The position numbers and the translations under genes are program-made. Shown here one piece after another: positions 8,385-17,623 of a stretch of DNA of 64,000 nt; position 1 is the stretch's first letter, and each line of letters starts with the position of its first letter. A model generated the notes under the pieces. The model did no database searches. It was given only the letters and a program-made list of their open reading frames with translations, and was not told where the DNA came from. The stretch is from Pseudoxanthomonas sp. PXM02 (GTDB lineage: Bacteria > Pseudomonadota > Gammaproteobacteria > Xanthomonadales > Xanthomonadaceae), in contig NZ_JACVAK010000002.1 of the NCBI RefSeq assembly GCF_014851805.1, forward strand, positions 248,001 to 312,000. The letters run 5' to 3'.

Positions 8385-8691
8385 GAACGTGCTGTTCAGG
8401 GGCTGCACACGCCCGCCCATGTTCATGGGGGTACCTTACGTGCCCTTCACGATCGGGGCGGGCGGCTGCCTGCTGCTCACGTTCTACTTCAACATGTTCT
8501 TCCTGGCCCTGCTGCCGGTGGTCATCTTCATCATGCGGCAGATGGCACGCCGCGACGAGATGATCTTCCGGCTGCTCGGCCTGCGGTGGCAGTTCCGGAC
8601 CAAGGTCCGGAACCTCCGCCATCACGAAGGCATGTGGGTGTTCACGCCCAACCAGTATCGCAAGCACTTCGACGAATCGATTCCGGACTGA
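8377..8691 (+). CDS. virB3: VirB3 inner-membrane T4SS component
   Basis: 104 residues with a hydrophobic hairpin near the N-terminus (about 20-50) and a basic C-terminal region, matching VirB3. In the family it works with VirB4 and VirB8 at the inner membrane. It overlaps virB2 by eight bases and ends four bases before virB4. ATG at 8377 lies within the virB2 3' end. Confidence 0.92.
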   Translation: MHKNVLFRGCTRPPMFMGVPYVPFTIGAGGCLLLTFYFNMFFLALLPVVIFIMRQMARRDEMIFRLLGLRWQFRTKVRNLRHHEGMWVFTPNQYRKHFDESIPD

Positions 8692-8695
8692 TCCC

Positions 8696-11203
8696 ATGCT
8701 CGCGCCCGACCTGTCCATCGCCGAATTCATTCCCCTGTCCGCCCATGTGTCGCCGCACGTGGTCAAGACGACGGGCGGTGATTTCCTGCTGACGTGGCGG
8801 CTGGACGGGCTCCCGTTCGTGGGACGCGAGGAGTGGGAACTGGAGCACCGCCACAACACGTTCAACCGCATGCTGCAGACGTTGCGTGCCCCCGACTTCG
8901 TCAATGTCGCCTTCTGGGTCCATGACCTGCGGCGTCGCGGGCGGGTCCGGTCGGGTGCGCGCTTCGACCAGACGTTCAACCAGGAACTGTCGGACGGATA
9001 CTTCGACGCTTTGTCGGCGCAGAAGATCATGCAGAACGAGCTGTACCTCACGATGATCTATCGGCCCATCGTGATGGGGAAGAAATTCGTCGAGAAATCC
9101 GCCAGCGTGCCGCGCCTGCAGGCCGAGCAGGACCAGGCGGTGGCCAAGATCATGGAACTGGCGGGTAATGTCGAGGCGGTGCTGAAGGACTACGCGCCGA
9201 CACGGCTGGGCATGTACGAATCCGCTGCGGGCGGGGTGTTCTCCGAGACGCTGGAGTTCTTCGGCTTCGTCCTCAACCGCATTTCCGAGCCGGTGCCGGT
9301 CCTGCGTGCGCCGCTCTACGACTATCTTGCGGTGAGCCGCCACATGTTCTCGTCCAAGACCGGCGACTTCGTTGTCAGCACGCCGGACGGGCAGAACCAC
9401 TTCGGTGCCATCCTCAACATCAAGGAGTACACCGACGGTACGTGGCCCGGGATCCTCAACGGACTGAAGTACCTGGATTTCGAGTACGTCATCACCCACT
9501 CGTTCAGCCCGATGGGCCGCCAGGACGCGCTGAAGGTGCTGGATCGCACCAAGGGCATGATGATCTCGTCCGGCGACAAGGCGGTCAGCCAGATCGCCGA
9601 GCTCGATGGCGCCATGGACCAGGTTGCGTCGGGCAACTTCGTGCTGGGTGAGTACCACTTCATCATGACGCTGTATGCGGAGAGCCAGGAGCGCCTGTCG
9701 CAGAACGTGGCGGTGACGCGTGCGGAACTCTCCAATGCCGGCTTCGTTTCGGCCAAGGAGGACCTGGCCGTCTGCTCGTCCTTCTATTCCCAGTTGCCTG
9801 GCAACTGGCGCTACCGGACGCGCCTGGCCAATGTCAGCTCACTGAACTTCCTGGGTCTGTCGCCGCTGCACAACTTCGCGACCGGCAAGCGCGACAACAA
9901 TCCCTGGGGCGACTGCGTCACCGTGTTGCAGACGACCAACGGGCAGCCGTACTACTTCAATTTCCACGCGACGCACCCGGCCGAGAACTCGCTGGGCGAG
10001 AAGGCGATCGCCAACACCATGGTCATCGGCAAGTCCGGTACCGGCAAGACGGCGCTGATCAACTTCCTGCTGAGCCAGGTGCAGAAGTTCGATCCGGTAC
10101 CCACCATCTTCTTCTTCGACAAGGACCGCGGCGCGGAGATCTTCGTGCGTGCGTGCGGTGGCAACTACCTGGCGCTGGAGAATGGGCAGCCGACCGGCTT
10201 CAATCCATTCCAGTGCGAGCGCACCGACGCCAATGTGCAGTTCCTCGCCGGGCTGGTGAAGGTGCTGGTGGGTAAGGTCCATTACACCGCCCGTGAGGAC
10301 GAGGACGTATTCCGCGCCGTCGAAGCCATGCTCGACATGCCGCTGCATCTGCGGTCGATGACCAATTTCCAGAAGAGTCTGCCCAACATGGGCGACGACG
10401 GACTCTACGCGCGACTGCGCAAGTGGACGGCTGGCAACGCGCTCGGCTGGGTGTTCGACAATCCGGTGGACACCATCGATCTCAGCCGCGCCAGCATCAT
10501 CGGCTTCGACTACACCGACGTCATCGAGAACGCCGAGATCCGGGTCCCCGTCATCAATTACCTGCTGCACCGGCTGGAGGAGTTGATCGACGGCCGGCCG
10601 CTGATCTACGTGATGGACGAGTTCTGGAAGATCCTCGACGGCGGCGGTGCGCTCAAGGACTTCGCCAAGAACAAGCAGAAGACCATCCGGAAACAGAACG
10701 GCCTCGGCATCTTCGCCACGCAGAGCCCCGAGGACGCGCTGGCCAGCGATATCTCCGCCGCGCTCATCGAGCAGACCGCCACGCTGATCCTGTTGCCGAA
10801 TCCGAATGCGGCGCGTGAGGACTACATTGACGGCCTGAAGCTGACCGACGCGGAGTTCGAGGTGATCAAGAGCCTGGACGAGCGCTCGCGCTGCTTCCTG
10901 GTCAAGCAGGGTCATGCCTCGACGGTGTGCCAGCTCAACCTGCGGGGCATGGACGACGCCCTCGCCGTGATCTCCGCCAGCACCGACAATATCGAGATCA
11001 TGCACCGGATCGTCGATGACGAGGCCATGCGTCTTGGCATCGACAAATCCGATCTGTTGCCCGAACAGTGGCTGCCGCGCTTCCAGCAGGAACGGAAGGG
11101 GTCGCGCAGCCGCCGTGAACCATCTGCTTCATCGTCCCACCCGGAAGACCGTTCCACCGGCCCGCGTTCCACGCGGCCTACCTACTCCAGCATCCAGCGC
11201 TGA
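8696..11203 (+). CDS. virB4: VirB4 T4SS ATPase
   Basis: 835 residues, typical of VirB4/CagE. The N-terminal VirB4 domain (to about 420) is followed by the ATPase core with Walker A GKSGTGKTAL (about residue 445) and Walker B IYVMDEFWK (about 638). The C-terminal 40 residues are Ser/Arg-rich and low in complexity. VirB4 drives pilin extraction and substrate passage with VirB11 and VirD4. The gene starts four bases after virB3 and is followed by the putative virB5. Confidence 0.96.
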   Translation: MLAPDLSIAEFIPLSAHVSPHVVKTTGGDFLLTWRLDGLPFVGREEWELEHRHNTFNRMLQTLRAPDFVNVAFWVHDLRRRGRVRSGARFDQTFNQELSDGYFDALSAQKIMQNELYLTMIYRPIVMGKKFVEKSASVPRLQAEQDQAVAKIMELAGNVEAVLKDYAPTRLGMYESAAGGVFSETLEFFGFVLNRISEPVPVLRAPLYDYLAVSRHMFSSKTGDFVVSTPDGQNHFGAILNIKEYTDGTWPGILNGLKYLDFEYVITHSFSPMGRQDALKVLDRTKGMMISSGDKAVSQIAELDGAMDQVASGNFVLGEYHFIMTLYAESQERLSQNVAVTRAELSNAGFVSAKEDLAVCSSFYSQLPGNWRYRTRLANVSSLNFLGLSPLHNFATGKRDNNPWGDCVTVLQTTNGQPYYFNFHATHPAENSLGEKAIANTMVIGKSGTGKTALINFLLSQVQKFDPVPTIFFFDKDRGAEIFVRACGGNYLALENGQPTGFNPFQCERTDANVQFLAGLVKVLVGKVHYTAREDEDVFRAVEAMLDMPLHLRSMTNFQKSLPNMGDDGLYARLRKWTAGNALGWVFDNPVDTIDLSRASIIGFDYTDVIENAEIRVPVINYLLHRLEELIDGRPLIYVMDEFWKILDGGGALKDFAKNKQKTIRKQNGLGIFATQSPEDALASDISAALIEQTATLILLPNPNAAREDYIDGLKLTDAEFEVIKSLDERSRCFLVKQGHASTVCQLNLRGMDDALAVISASTDNIEIMHRIVDDEAMRLGIDKSDLLPEQWLPRFQQERKGSRSRREPSASSSHPEDRSTGPRSTRPTYSSIQR

Positions 11204-11225
11204 ACGGATAGCAGAGGACACCACC

Positions 11226-12008
11226 ATGAACCCGCTGACATCGCACGTTGCCTCCCGTCATATCGCCACCGCGCTGCTCGTTGTCGGCCTGGGAGTCGCC
11301 GCTGGCGCCCAGGCGCAATGGCGCGTCGTCGACAACGCCGCCAACACAAAACTGCAGGACATGAACGGCCGCATCGGTACCACCAGCGCCAACGGCAATG
11401 GCAATGGCACCGTAAACGGCAACCTGCGCGAGCTTTACCAGCAGCAGGTCTTCGAATCGTTCAACGGCAACAACGACGACAGCAAGGCCGCGCCGGAGCC
11501 GGAAGAGAAGCTGCAGCATGCGCAGCCTACCCAGAGCGGCGTCAACATGAATGCGGACAACCGCTGCAAGCAGGCTACCAGTGGTGTCGCCCAGCAGCAG
11601 TACCAGCTGTGCCGCGAGATCGTCAACACGGAGCTGGCGAAGTACAACTACTCACTGAAGATGTACGAAGTGACGACGCAACGCCAGCGCTACCTTGACG
11701 AACTGAAGCGCCAGCGCGGCAACATCCGCAGCCATGAAGTCGGCAAGCTGCAGGACAACACGAACCGCATCCTCCTGCTGATGTCGCAGATGGAAATCGA
11801 TCGCCAGCAGCAACAGACCTACATGGATGCCTACGTCGCCCGGATCGGCTATCTGCAGGAAGCGAGCAAGACGCTTTCGCAGCAGGCCCTGGAGGGCAAA
11901 GGGAACACGTCCGGCCCCGGAGGTTTGGGTGGTCTTATTGGCGGTGCGGTGGGCATCGGCACCCTGAAGTTGGCGCTGGACGCAGCACAGTCCAGGCGCC
12001 GTCACTGA
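11226..12008 (+). CDS. virB5: VirB5-like minor pilin / pilus-tip protein
   Basis: 260 residues from ATG at 11226. The Sec signal peptide ends near GAQAQW. A short Asn/Gly repeat (about 58-70) is followed by a long helical Gln-rich core (about 105-225) and a Gly-rich hydrophobic segment near the C-terminus. The secreted helical architecture and the position between virB4 and virB6 match VirB5, which caps T4SS pili. Primary sequence is poorly conserved in this family, so the name rests mainly on context. Confidence 0.75.
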   Translation: MNPLTSHVASRHIATALLVVGLGVAAGAQAQWRVVDNAANTKLQDMNGRIGTTSANGNGNGTVNGNLRELYQQQVFESFNGNNDDSKAAPEPEEKLQHAQPTQSGVNMNADNRCKQATSGVAQQQYQLCREIVNTELAKYNYSLKMYEVTTQRQRYLDELKRQRGNIRSHEVGKLQDNTNRILLLMSQMEIDRQQQQTYMDAYVARIGYLQEASKTLSQQALEGKGNTSGPGGLGGLIGGAVGIGTLKLALDAAQSRRRH

Positions 12009-12061
12009 CCTGATCCGGAACACGGGCTCCGACACAGGATGCGTCGGAGCCGAACGAAGGA

Positions 12062-13144
12062 ATGAACATGGTGTACTTGCCTTCATTGGACAACGGGCTC
12101 GCTTCCCTGCTGCGTGGCATGGAGGCGGCAATCGGCGCGGTGGAGCGCTGGGCGTTCTTCAGGTTGATCTTCGATTGGATCGACGAGGAGATCAGCATCT
12201 TCCGTGACAACCTGCTCGGTGCGATGGCCGAGTGGGTGGGCGGCATTGCCTTTGTCCTGCTCACGCTCTGGGTATTGCTGCAGGGTTACCGGATCGTCAC
12301 CGGCCAGTCTCGGCAATTCATGATGGAGCTGGTGGTGAAATCGTTGAAGTGGGTGCTGATCATCACGGTGGCCACAACGTTTGCGATGGGAAGCAGCGAC
12401 ATCCACCAGCTGTTGACCGACGACATGCCCCGTACGATCAACAAACTCGTCACCGACGAGGACGAAGGGCCCGAGGACTCCATCGACGACAACCTTCAAC
12501 AGATGGAACTGGCGATGGTGGCCATCGATGCGCTCTACACCAGCTTCGATGAAACCCTGCAGGAAGCGAAGACCCGGACCATGTGGTTTACAGGCGTGGG
12601 CGTCGCCGGCCCATCGTTGATGGGAGGCGCGATCCTCCTGATGTACAAGATGGCCATGGCACTGTTCGTGGGCCTCGGGCCGTTCTTCATCCTGACCCTA
12701 GGCTTCGAACAGACCAAGGGCATGTTCCAGAAATGGATCTGGTACGGCGTCGGGACCATGTTCTCGCTGGCCGTCCTCAGCTTCACGGTATCGATGATCT
12801 CCAAACTGCTGGGCGTGGTGGCGGTTTCGTTCGCCGCCCAGTACGTGGCGTTGCTGGCGACCAATACGTCGACGCAAGGCGTCAGCAGCATGGCGATGCA
12901 GCAGGGTGGCCTCGGCCTGCTGATGACCTTGTTCCTGGTCACTGTTCCACCGATGGCGGCCGCGTTCTTCCAGGGTACTGTCGGTCAGTTCATGGCGTAC
13001 AACGCGTTTGGGCAAGGGCAGGCAGTGCAGCCGACGAACTCGGGCTACACCCCAGTTCCAAGCCAGCCTGCGCCGGGACCGGCGGATGCCAGAGCTACCG
13101 TGCAGGGCGGCATGCCCAACGGAAGTCATAGGAGCGTAGGCTAG
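12062..13144 (+). CDS. virB6: VirB6 polytopic inner-membrane T4SS protein
   Basis: 360 residues with several hydrophobic stretches (about 60-80, 95-115, 180-235, 240-265, 280-310), the VirB6/TrbL pattern. ATG at 12062 has GAAGG just upstream. VirB6 lies at the base of the channel and contacts substrate. It is the last recognisable vir gene; the next ORF begins at the base directly after its stop codon. Confidence 0.93.
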   Translation: MNMVYLPSLDNGLASLLRGMEAAIGAVERWAFFRLIFDWIDEEISIFRDNLLGAMAEWVGGIAFVLLTLWVLLQGYRIVTGQSRQFMMELVVKSLKWVLIITVATTFAMGSSDIHQLLTDDMPRTINKLVTDEDEGPEDSIDDNLQQMELAMVAIDALYTSFDETLQEAKTRTMWFTGVGVAGPSLMGGAILLMYKMAMALFVGLGPFFILTLGFEQTKGMFQKWIWYGVGTMFSLAVLSFTVSMISKLLGVVAVSFAAQYVALLATNTSTQGVSSMAMQQGGLGLLMTLFLVTVPPMAAAFFQGTVGQFMAYNAFGQGQAVQPTNSGYTPVPSQPAPGPADARATVQGGMPNGSHRSVG

Positions 13145-13642
13145 ATGCGCACACTTATGAGTTTCATAGCACTTGTCGCAGGGTCGCTCATATATAGCGG
13201 CCAAGCATCCGCGCAGATGGCGTGCCCACAAGGCGTGACGCCGGGGAGCTCCCAATGTTTGCCCTCAGGCGGCGCCGCTGCGCCGCCTCCACGTCAGCCC
13301 CGTTGGGCGCTTACGTGGGGAGCGATGGCTGAAGATCGGAAAGCGTCGATCGTGGGTACGTCAAGCGGTGAGCCATCGCGTAGGGCTGCGCAGCGAGCCG
13401 CAGTGAAAAAATGCGAGACGATGGGCGGGGTGGGGTGCAAGGCGGTCTATTCGTACAAGAACACGTGCGCGGTGATAGCAGAGCCGATTGCCCTTCTGGA
13501 GTCCATGCGCGGGTACTACCAGAACGGGCCTACGGTAGAAGAGGCTACGCGTCTGGTGATGCCTCAATGCAGGGATGGAAACGGTGGCAACGAATGCCGC
13601 GTCATCTATTCGAACTGCACTGCCCCCGTCTTGCAGCATTGA
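13145..13642 (+). CDS. DUF4189-type secreted protein, first tandem copy
   Basis: 165 residues with a signal peptide ending near ASAQM. The mature protein has a Cys-containing start (ACP.GVTPGSSQC), a Pro-rich linker and a domain with WGAMAED, a SRRAAQ.AA..KCE segment and YKNTCAV, the pattern of DUF4189 proteins, with several Cys suited to disulfides. It abuts virB6 without a gap, so it belongs to the operon. Composition is less GC-rich than the vir genes. The function of DUF4189 is unknown; in this position it could be an immunity or pilus-associated protein. Confidence 0.8.
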   Translation: MRTLMSFIALVAGSLIYSGQASAQMACPQGVTPGSSQCLPSGGAAAPPPRQPRWALTWGAMAEDRKASIVGTSSGEPSRRAAQRAAVKKCETMGGVGCKAVYSYKNTCAVIAEPIALLESMRGYYQNGPTVEEATRLVMPQCRDGNGGNECRVIYSNCTAPVLQH

Positions 13643-13693
13643 TATCTTCATGGAGCTGAGAGTTTGGCCAAGTTTGATGGACGCCCCGGGAGC

Positions 13694-14182
13694 ATGAAAG
13701 CCATGATCGCGCTTTTACCTCTATGCGGCAGCTTAAGTGCGGCGACATTCGCCCAGACGGCATGCCCTCATGGAGTGACACCTGGCAGCTCGCAATGCTT
13801 GCCTAGTGGCGGTGGGGGAGTCTCACCGCCCACGCCTCCTCGCTGGAGACTTACGTGGGGCGCCATGGCCGAGGATGTCACTACTGGCTACGTAGGCACA
13901 TCTACAGGCCAGTTAAGCCGTCGCGCGGCCCGCCAAGAGGCGGTGAGGAAATGCGAAGGAATGGGCGGGAAGAACTGCAAGCCAATCTTCGATTACAAGA
14001 ACAACTGCGCGGTTGTTGTAGAGCCCGTGCAGTTTGTCCAGGGAAGCTCGATCGCCGTATATCGTGACGGATCTACTGTGGAGGATGCGTCGGGTGTGGC
14101 GCTTGCGAACTGCAGACAGCAGAACGGACGAGAGTGCAAGGTGAATTACTCGAACTGTTCCAATCCAGTACTTGTCAACTAG
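13694..14182 (+). CDS. DUF4189-type secreted protein, second tandem copy
   Basis: Paralog of the preceding gene: both share GVTPGSSQCLPSGG, PRW.LTWGAMAED, SRRAA and YKN.CAV blocks at matching positions, and the same Cys pattern. 162 residues from ATG at 13694; a TTG ten codons upstream (13664), also with a ribosome binding site, is an alternative. The signal peptide ends near TFAQT. A duplication inside a T4SS locus suggests diversification, as seen for immunity genes, but this is inference. Confidence 0.78.
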   Translation: MKAMIALLPLCGSLSAATFAQTACPHGVTPGSSQCLPSGGGGVSPPTPPRWRLTWGAMAEDVTTGYVGTSTGQLSRRAARQEAVRKCEGMGGKNCKPIFDYKNNCAVVVEPVQFVQGSSIAVYRDGSTVEDASGVALANCRQQNGRECKVNYSNCSNPVLVN

Positions 14183-14293
14183 AGCGAGACATACGACGCC
14201 CGTGGCAGGCGTTGGTCCGGCGATGGCAAGTGGTTGCGACGGGCATGGAATCTGGGTCCCAGCCCAGCGTGCTTATCAGTAGAGGAGTTGGCG

Positions 14294-14935
14294 ATGGACG
14301 AGAGACCGGTGGGACGAAGGCGGCCAGCGAAGATGGCCGCGACGCTTCTTCTCCTTTCACAGACAGCCTGCAGTGGTGCCATGAACAGTCAATCAAACCC
14401 CCAATTCACTGAAAATCCCACGCCGCGCCAGGCCTATCGGCTGACGCTGCGCATCGAAGGTGCGCCCGGGCCGTTGGAAGTGGTATCCAGCGCTGCCCAG
14501 TACGACGTGGTGAACCACGAGTGCCTGCCGCCGCCGAAGGACAATCCGGGTGGGCACACCTCGCCGGTGCCGACGCACGACATCCCGTTCCGCCTCGAGC
14601 GCGTGTCCGACAGCGAGTACGCCGGTGTCTTCTATACCGACGGCATGGTTGATGCCGAGTACCACGGTCGCGGCGTATGCCGGTGGGAGCTGATCCAGGC
14701 GCAGGTGCAGCTGCGTGCGCCAGGCGCGGAAGGGGATACGCACTTCGTGGCCAAGCTCAACGGCGATGAGCTGCCGCAGGGCGCGCCCAAGGCGTTCCAT
14801 TACTGGAAGGCGCGTTATCCGAAGGAAGCAGGATCGGAAGGCTATCGGGATTTCGGACAGCCTGATCTGCAGAAGGTGCCGGCAGATCAGCGTGATGACT
14901 TCTTCGGAATCGTGCTGACCGCCAAGGAGGCCTGA
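14294..14935 (+). CDS. Lipoprotein, probable immunity protein of the adjacent lipase
   Basis: 213 residues from ATG at 14294, with AGAGGAG upstream. The N-terminus is Arg-rich, then hydrophobic, ending in a lipobox-like SQTAC (about residue 25), so it should be a membrane-anchored periplasmic protein. The rest is beta-rich with no domain I can name. Its stop lies two bases before the lipase start, the tight immunity-then-effector order seen in X-T4SS and Tle lipase loci. The role as immunity protein is inferred from gene pairing and localisation. Confidence 0.72.
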   Translation: MDERPVGRRRPAKMAATLLLLSQTACSGAMNSQSNPQFTENPTPRQAYRLTLRIEGAPGPLEVVSSAAQYDVVNHECLPPPKDNPGGHTSPVPTHDIPFRLERVSDSEYAGVFYTDGMVDAEYHGRGVCRWELIQAQVQLRAPGAEGDTHFVAKLNGDELPQGAPKAFHYWKARYPKEAGSEGYRDFGQPDLQKVPADQRDDFFGIVLTAKEA

Positions 14936-14937
14936 CC

Positions 14938-16173
14938 ATGGGACTCACGTCGCAACAGTACGCGTACCTGGCGGATCACAGCTATGACCGTGGTGGCCAG
15001 ATGCAAGATCTGGTCAACAAGGACGTGGTGATCGGAGGCGAGCGCTACCGCGTGATCGACTACGTCGACAACCCGCGCACGGGATACCAGGGCACGATCT
15101 ATCAGCACGAGGCCAGCGGCGCCGTAGTCGCCGCACATCGCGGCACGGAGTTCGGGCGGGAGGCGTTCCGCGATGGCGTCATCGCGGATGCCGGCATGGT
15201 GTTCACGCGGACCAACAGTCAGGCGGCCGATGCCGTCGAACTGACCCGTCGCGCGGTGGAGTACGCGGAGCGCCAGGGGCGCGAGCCCGGCAGGACGGCT
15301 CCCGAGGTCACGGTCACGGGACACTCGCTCGGCGGGACGCTGGCGCAGGTCTCGGCCCACCACTTCGATCTGCGCGGAGAAACGTTCAATGCGTACGGCG
15401 CTGCCAGCCTGGATCGTCGCATCCCGGAAGGTGGCGACCGCGTCACCAATCACGTGATGGCGGTTGATGCGGTCAGTTCCGCGAGTCCGCACTACGGACA
15501 GGTGCGCACCTACGCCACGCCGCAGGAGATCCAGACACTGCATCGCACGGGCTACCACGACAACATCATGCGCGACCTGTTGCAGCGGGACATGCCGCTG
15601 ACCGCGTCCGTGATGTCCGGTGGCTCGCACAGCATGCACAACTTCCTGCCGGTGGATGGCGATGGGCGGCCCGACCGCTCGGTGCTGCAGGACCCGGCTG
15701 CGCGACGACTCGCGGACGAGCATCGCGGGATCATTGCCGACTACCGGGACGATGTCGGCGACCTGCGTCGTGGCGTGACGATCACGGCACGTGGCCCCGT
15801 GGGCCTGGTGCTGGACGGGATTGATCGCATCCGTGGTCCCTTGCCGGCGGGCGAGCCTGCGGCGCGCGAGGAGCGCCAGCGCCAGGATCGCACGTCGCAG
15901 GTCGACCCGCAGTCGAACATCGACGGGGCCTTCCGGACATCGCACGAGACAGGGCGCTCGGTTCCCGAGGTGGAACGCCTGCTGGCGGCAGCGCGCGAGC
16001 GCGATCCTGCCGCATTGCAGTTGGCACAGAACGATCTGCAAGCCTCGCCTGCGGGCGCGGCGTGGCGCGAGCGGGTCGAGCTTCACCAGCGCGAGCTGGC
16101 GGCGCAGGAGCGTATGCCGAATACCGTGCAGGTCGAGCAGCGGACGCCGACGCAGTTGGATATCGCGCGCTGA
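14938..16173 (+). CDS. Lipase-type putative X-T4SS antibacterial effector
   Basis: 411 residues with no signal peptide. An alpha/beta-hydrolase lipase domain spans about 10-240: the nucleophile is Ser130 in GHSLGG, AAHRGTE may form the oxyanion-loop region, and HSMHNFLP (about 225) may supply the catalytic His. This is the Lipase_3/DUF2974 pattern used by phospholipase toxins. The C-terminal 90 residues hold a module also present in the peptidoglycan hydrolase at 17624 (AAxxxxDxxA[LM], then PxGxxW) and a Gln/Glu-rich end. I do not see a full canonical XVIPCD signal domain. It is preceded by its likely lipoprotein immunity gene. Confidence 0.82.
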   Translation: MGLTSQQYAYLADHSYDRGGQMQDLVNKDVVIGGERYRVIDYVDNPRTGYQGTIYQHEASGAVVAAHRGTEFGREAFRDGVIADAGMVFTRTNSQAADAVELTRRAVEYAERQGREPGRTAPEVTVTGHSLGGTLAQVSAHHFDLRGETFNAYGAASLDRRIPEGGDRVTNHVMAVDAVSSASPHYGQVRTYATPQEIQTLHRTGYHDNIMRDLLQRDMPLTASVMSGGSHSMHNFLPVDGDGRPDRSVLQDPAARRLADEHRGIIADYRDDVGDLRRGVTITARGPVGLVLDGIDRIRGPLPAGEPAAREERQRQDRTSQVDPQSNIDGAFRTSHETGRSVPEVERLLAAARERDPAALQLAQNDLQASPAGAAWRERVELHQRELAAQERMPNTVQVEQRTPTQLDIAR

Positions 16174-16227
16174 TCCTGCGGCAACCCGGCAAAGCACGAG
16201 AGTCCATGTACTACGAGGAACGTAGCC

Positions 16228-16587
16228 ATGAAACGAAGCATAAAATTCATCATCCCGCTGAGCCTGCTGGTGCTGTTCGATCTCAGTGCGCAGTCCAGCA
16301 GCGGCTACTACCAGCGCCTGTACTACCGCATGGACGATCCGTTCGTGTTCTGCACGCAAGGGCAGGACATCAAGCGCAACCCGGCGCCCTGCTGGAAGCC
16401 GATGCCGCCCTTCACCGGCGCCTACATGCTGATGCCGTACTGCCGACCTCCGAATCCCTATGGCAAGAACTGGACGCAGGACGACACGCTGTCCTTCCGC
16501 CAGTACCTGAGCGTGTGTCCCCAGGCGATCACTTCCGGGCGCTGGGAAGGAAGTGGCCGCCCGGAATACACCCCGATCAGCCATTGA
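16228..16587 (+). CDS. Small exported protein after the lipase effector
   Basis: 119 residues with a signal peptide (cleavage near LSAQS). The mature protein is rich in Tyr, Pro and Trp and has four Cys (around FCTQG, PCWKP, YCRPP, VCPQ), suggesting two disulfides. No domain is recognised. It lies 54 bp after the lipase gene on the same strand, between two proposed toxin/immunity sets. It may be a second immunity protein or an orphan; context is the only support. Confidence 0.6.
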   Translation: MKRSIKFIIPLSLLVLFDLSAQSSSGYYQRLYYRMDDPFVFCTQGQDIKRNPAPCWKPMPPFTGAYMLMPYCRPPNPYGKNWTQDDTLSFRQYLSVCPQAITSGRWEGSGRPEYTPISH

Positions 16588-16657
16588 GGACGGCGTGGCG
16601 ACATCCGATGCACCGACCGTGTCGTCCCATGGAACTGCCCACATGAGGTTGCAACAG

Positions 16658-17527
16658 ATGAAACAGCTTTCCTCCCTGCTCCTGGTCTCGATGGCAGTAC
16701 TCGCCAGTGGCTGCGACGCGCAGGCGCCGCGGCCGGCGGATGCAGCAACCCAGGATGCAGCCCCCCAGAAGAAGGATCAGGACATGTCAGAGCTGAAACC
16801 GCCCACCGCGGACAGCGTGTTGTATTTCATCTACCAGCGCGACGGCGACGGTGCGGTCAGCTACAAGGTCGATGGCGGCGCCATCGTCAGCTACTGGTAC
16901 GGTCACGAGTTCGATCTCAACGGGAAACACTACTTCACCGGCTTCGGAAGCAAGAGCCAGGGCGAAGGGCCGGAAGGCGACGACGGCATGATGGATCCGG
17001 AGCATGTCGCCATTTCGCAGGCGACGTTCACGCGCGTCGACAAGGACGGAAAGCAGGAGTGGTCGAAGCCCGATACCGATGGCTATGTCGGCGAGTTCGG
17101 TCGATTGGGGCGTGCGGATGAGATCGATACATCGCGCAAGGCGCAGGGGCATGCGACGTCTGATGGCCGTTATGTATTGGCCGTTCCTACGCGGGACTTC
17201 ATGAATGGTGAGGACGTGCAGTCGTTCGCCATGTTCCTCTTCGATCCAGACGGAAAGGATGCATTGTCGTTCCGTCAGTGGGGATACCTCGGCAGCGTGC
17301 GGGTGGGCGGGGACAATCGGGAGGCCTGCAGCGACGGCCAGGTGATGCCATGCACAGCCAGTACCGGCGCGCTGACCTTCGAGCCCGCGACGGACGGTGG
17401 ACTTCCGTCGTTGAAAGTCACTCCTTCGGGAAGCACGATTTCCGGTCCGGACAAGGTGCGCGCACTTGGTCCCGCGGATGCGGTAACCTACCGCTTCGAC
17501 GCGAATGCGGGGCGCTACACGCCCTGA
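16658..17527 (+). CDS. Lipoprotein, probable immunity protein of the peptidoglycan hydrolase effector
   Basis: 289 residues from ATG at 16658, chosen because GAGG lies nine bases upstream; ATG at 16643 is an alternative. A signal peptide with lipobox LASGC (Cys about 19) predicts a periplasmic lipoprotein. The mature part has several Asp/Gly turns (QRDGDG, DKDGK, DPDGK), suggesting beta repeats. In X. citri the peptidoglycan-hydrolase effector XAC2609 is neutralised by the neighbouring lipoprotein XAC2610; this gene occupies the same place next to a similar toxin. Immunity function is inferred. Confidence 0.72.
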   Translation: MKQLSSLLLVSMAVLASGCDAQAPRPADAATQDAAPQKKDQDMSELKPPTADSVLYFIYQRDGDGAVSYKVDGGAIVSYWYGHEFDLNGKHYFTGFGSKSQGEGPEGDDGMMDPEHVAISQATFTRVDKDGKQEWSKPDTDGYVGEFGRLGRADEIDTSRKAQGHATSDGRYVLAVPTRDFMNGEDVQSFAMFLFDPDGKDALSFRQWGYLGSVRVGGDNREACSDGQVMPCTASTGALTFEPATDGGLPSLKVTPSGSTISGPDKVRALGPADAVTYRFDANAGRYTP

Positions 17528-17623
17528 CCCTTTCGAGTTGACCGCCCTGTACAAGGCTCACGGATGGAGCCCGGTTGACGTCCTGCGACCCACGGTCGCG
17601 AACTTCAGCAAGAGGAGCCAGTG

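Noticed and set aside
14887..16644. A 585-codon minus-strand frame
   Set aside because: Antisense to the lipase effector, with no domain match and no convincing start.
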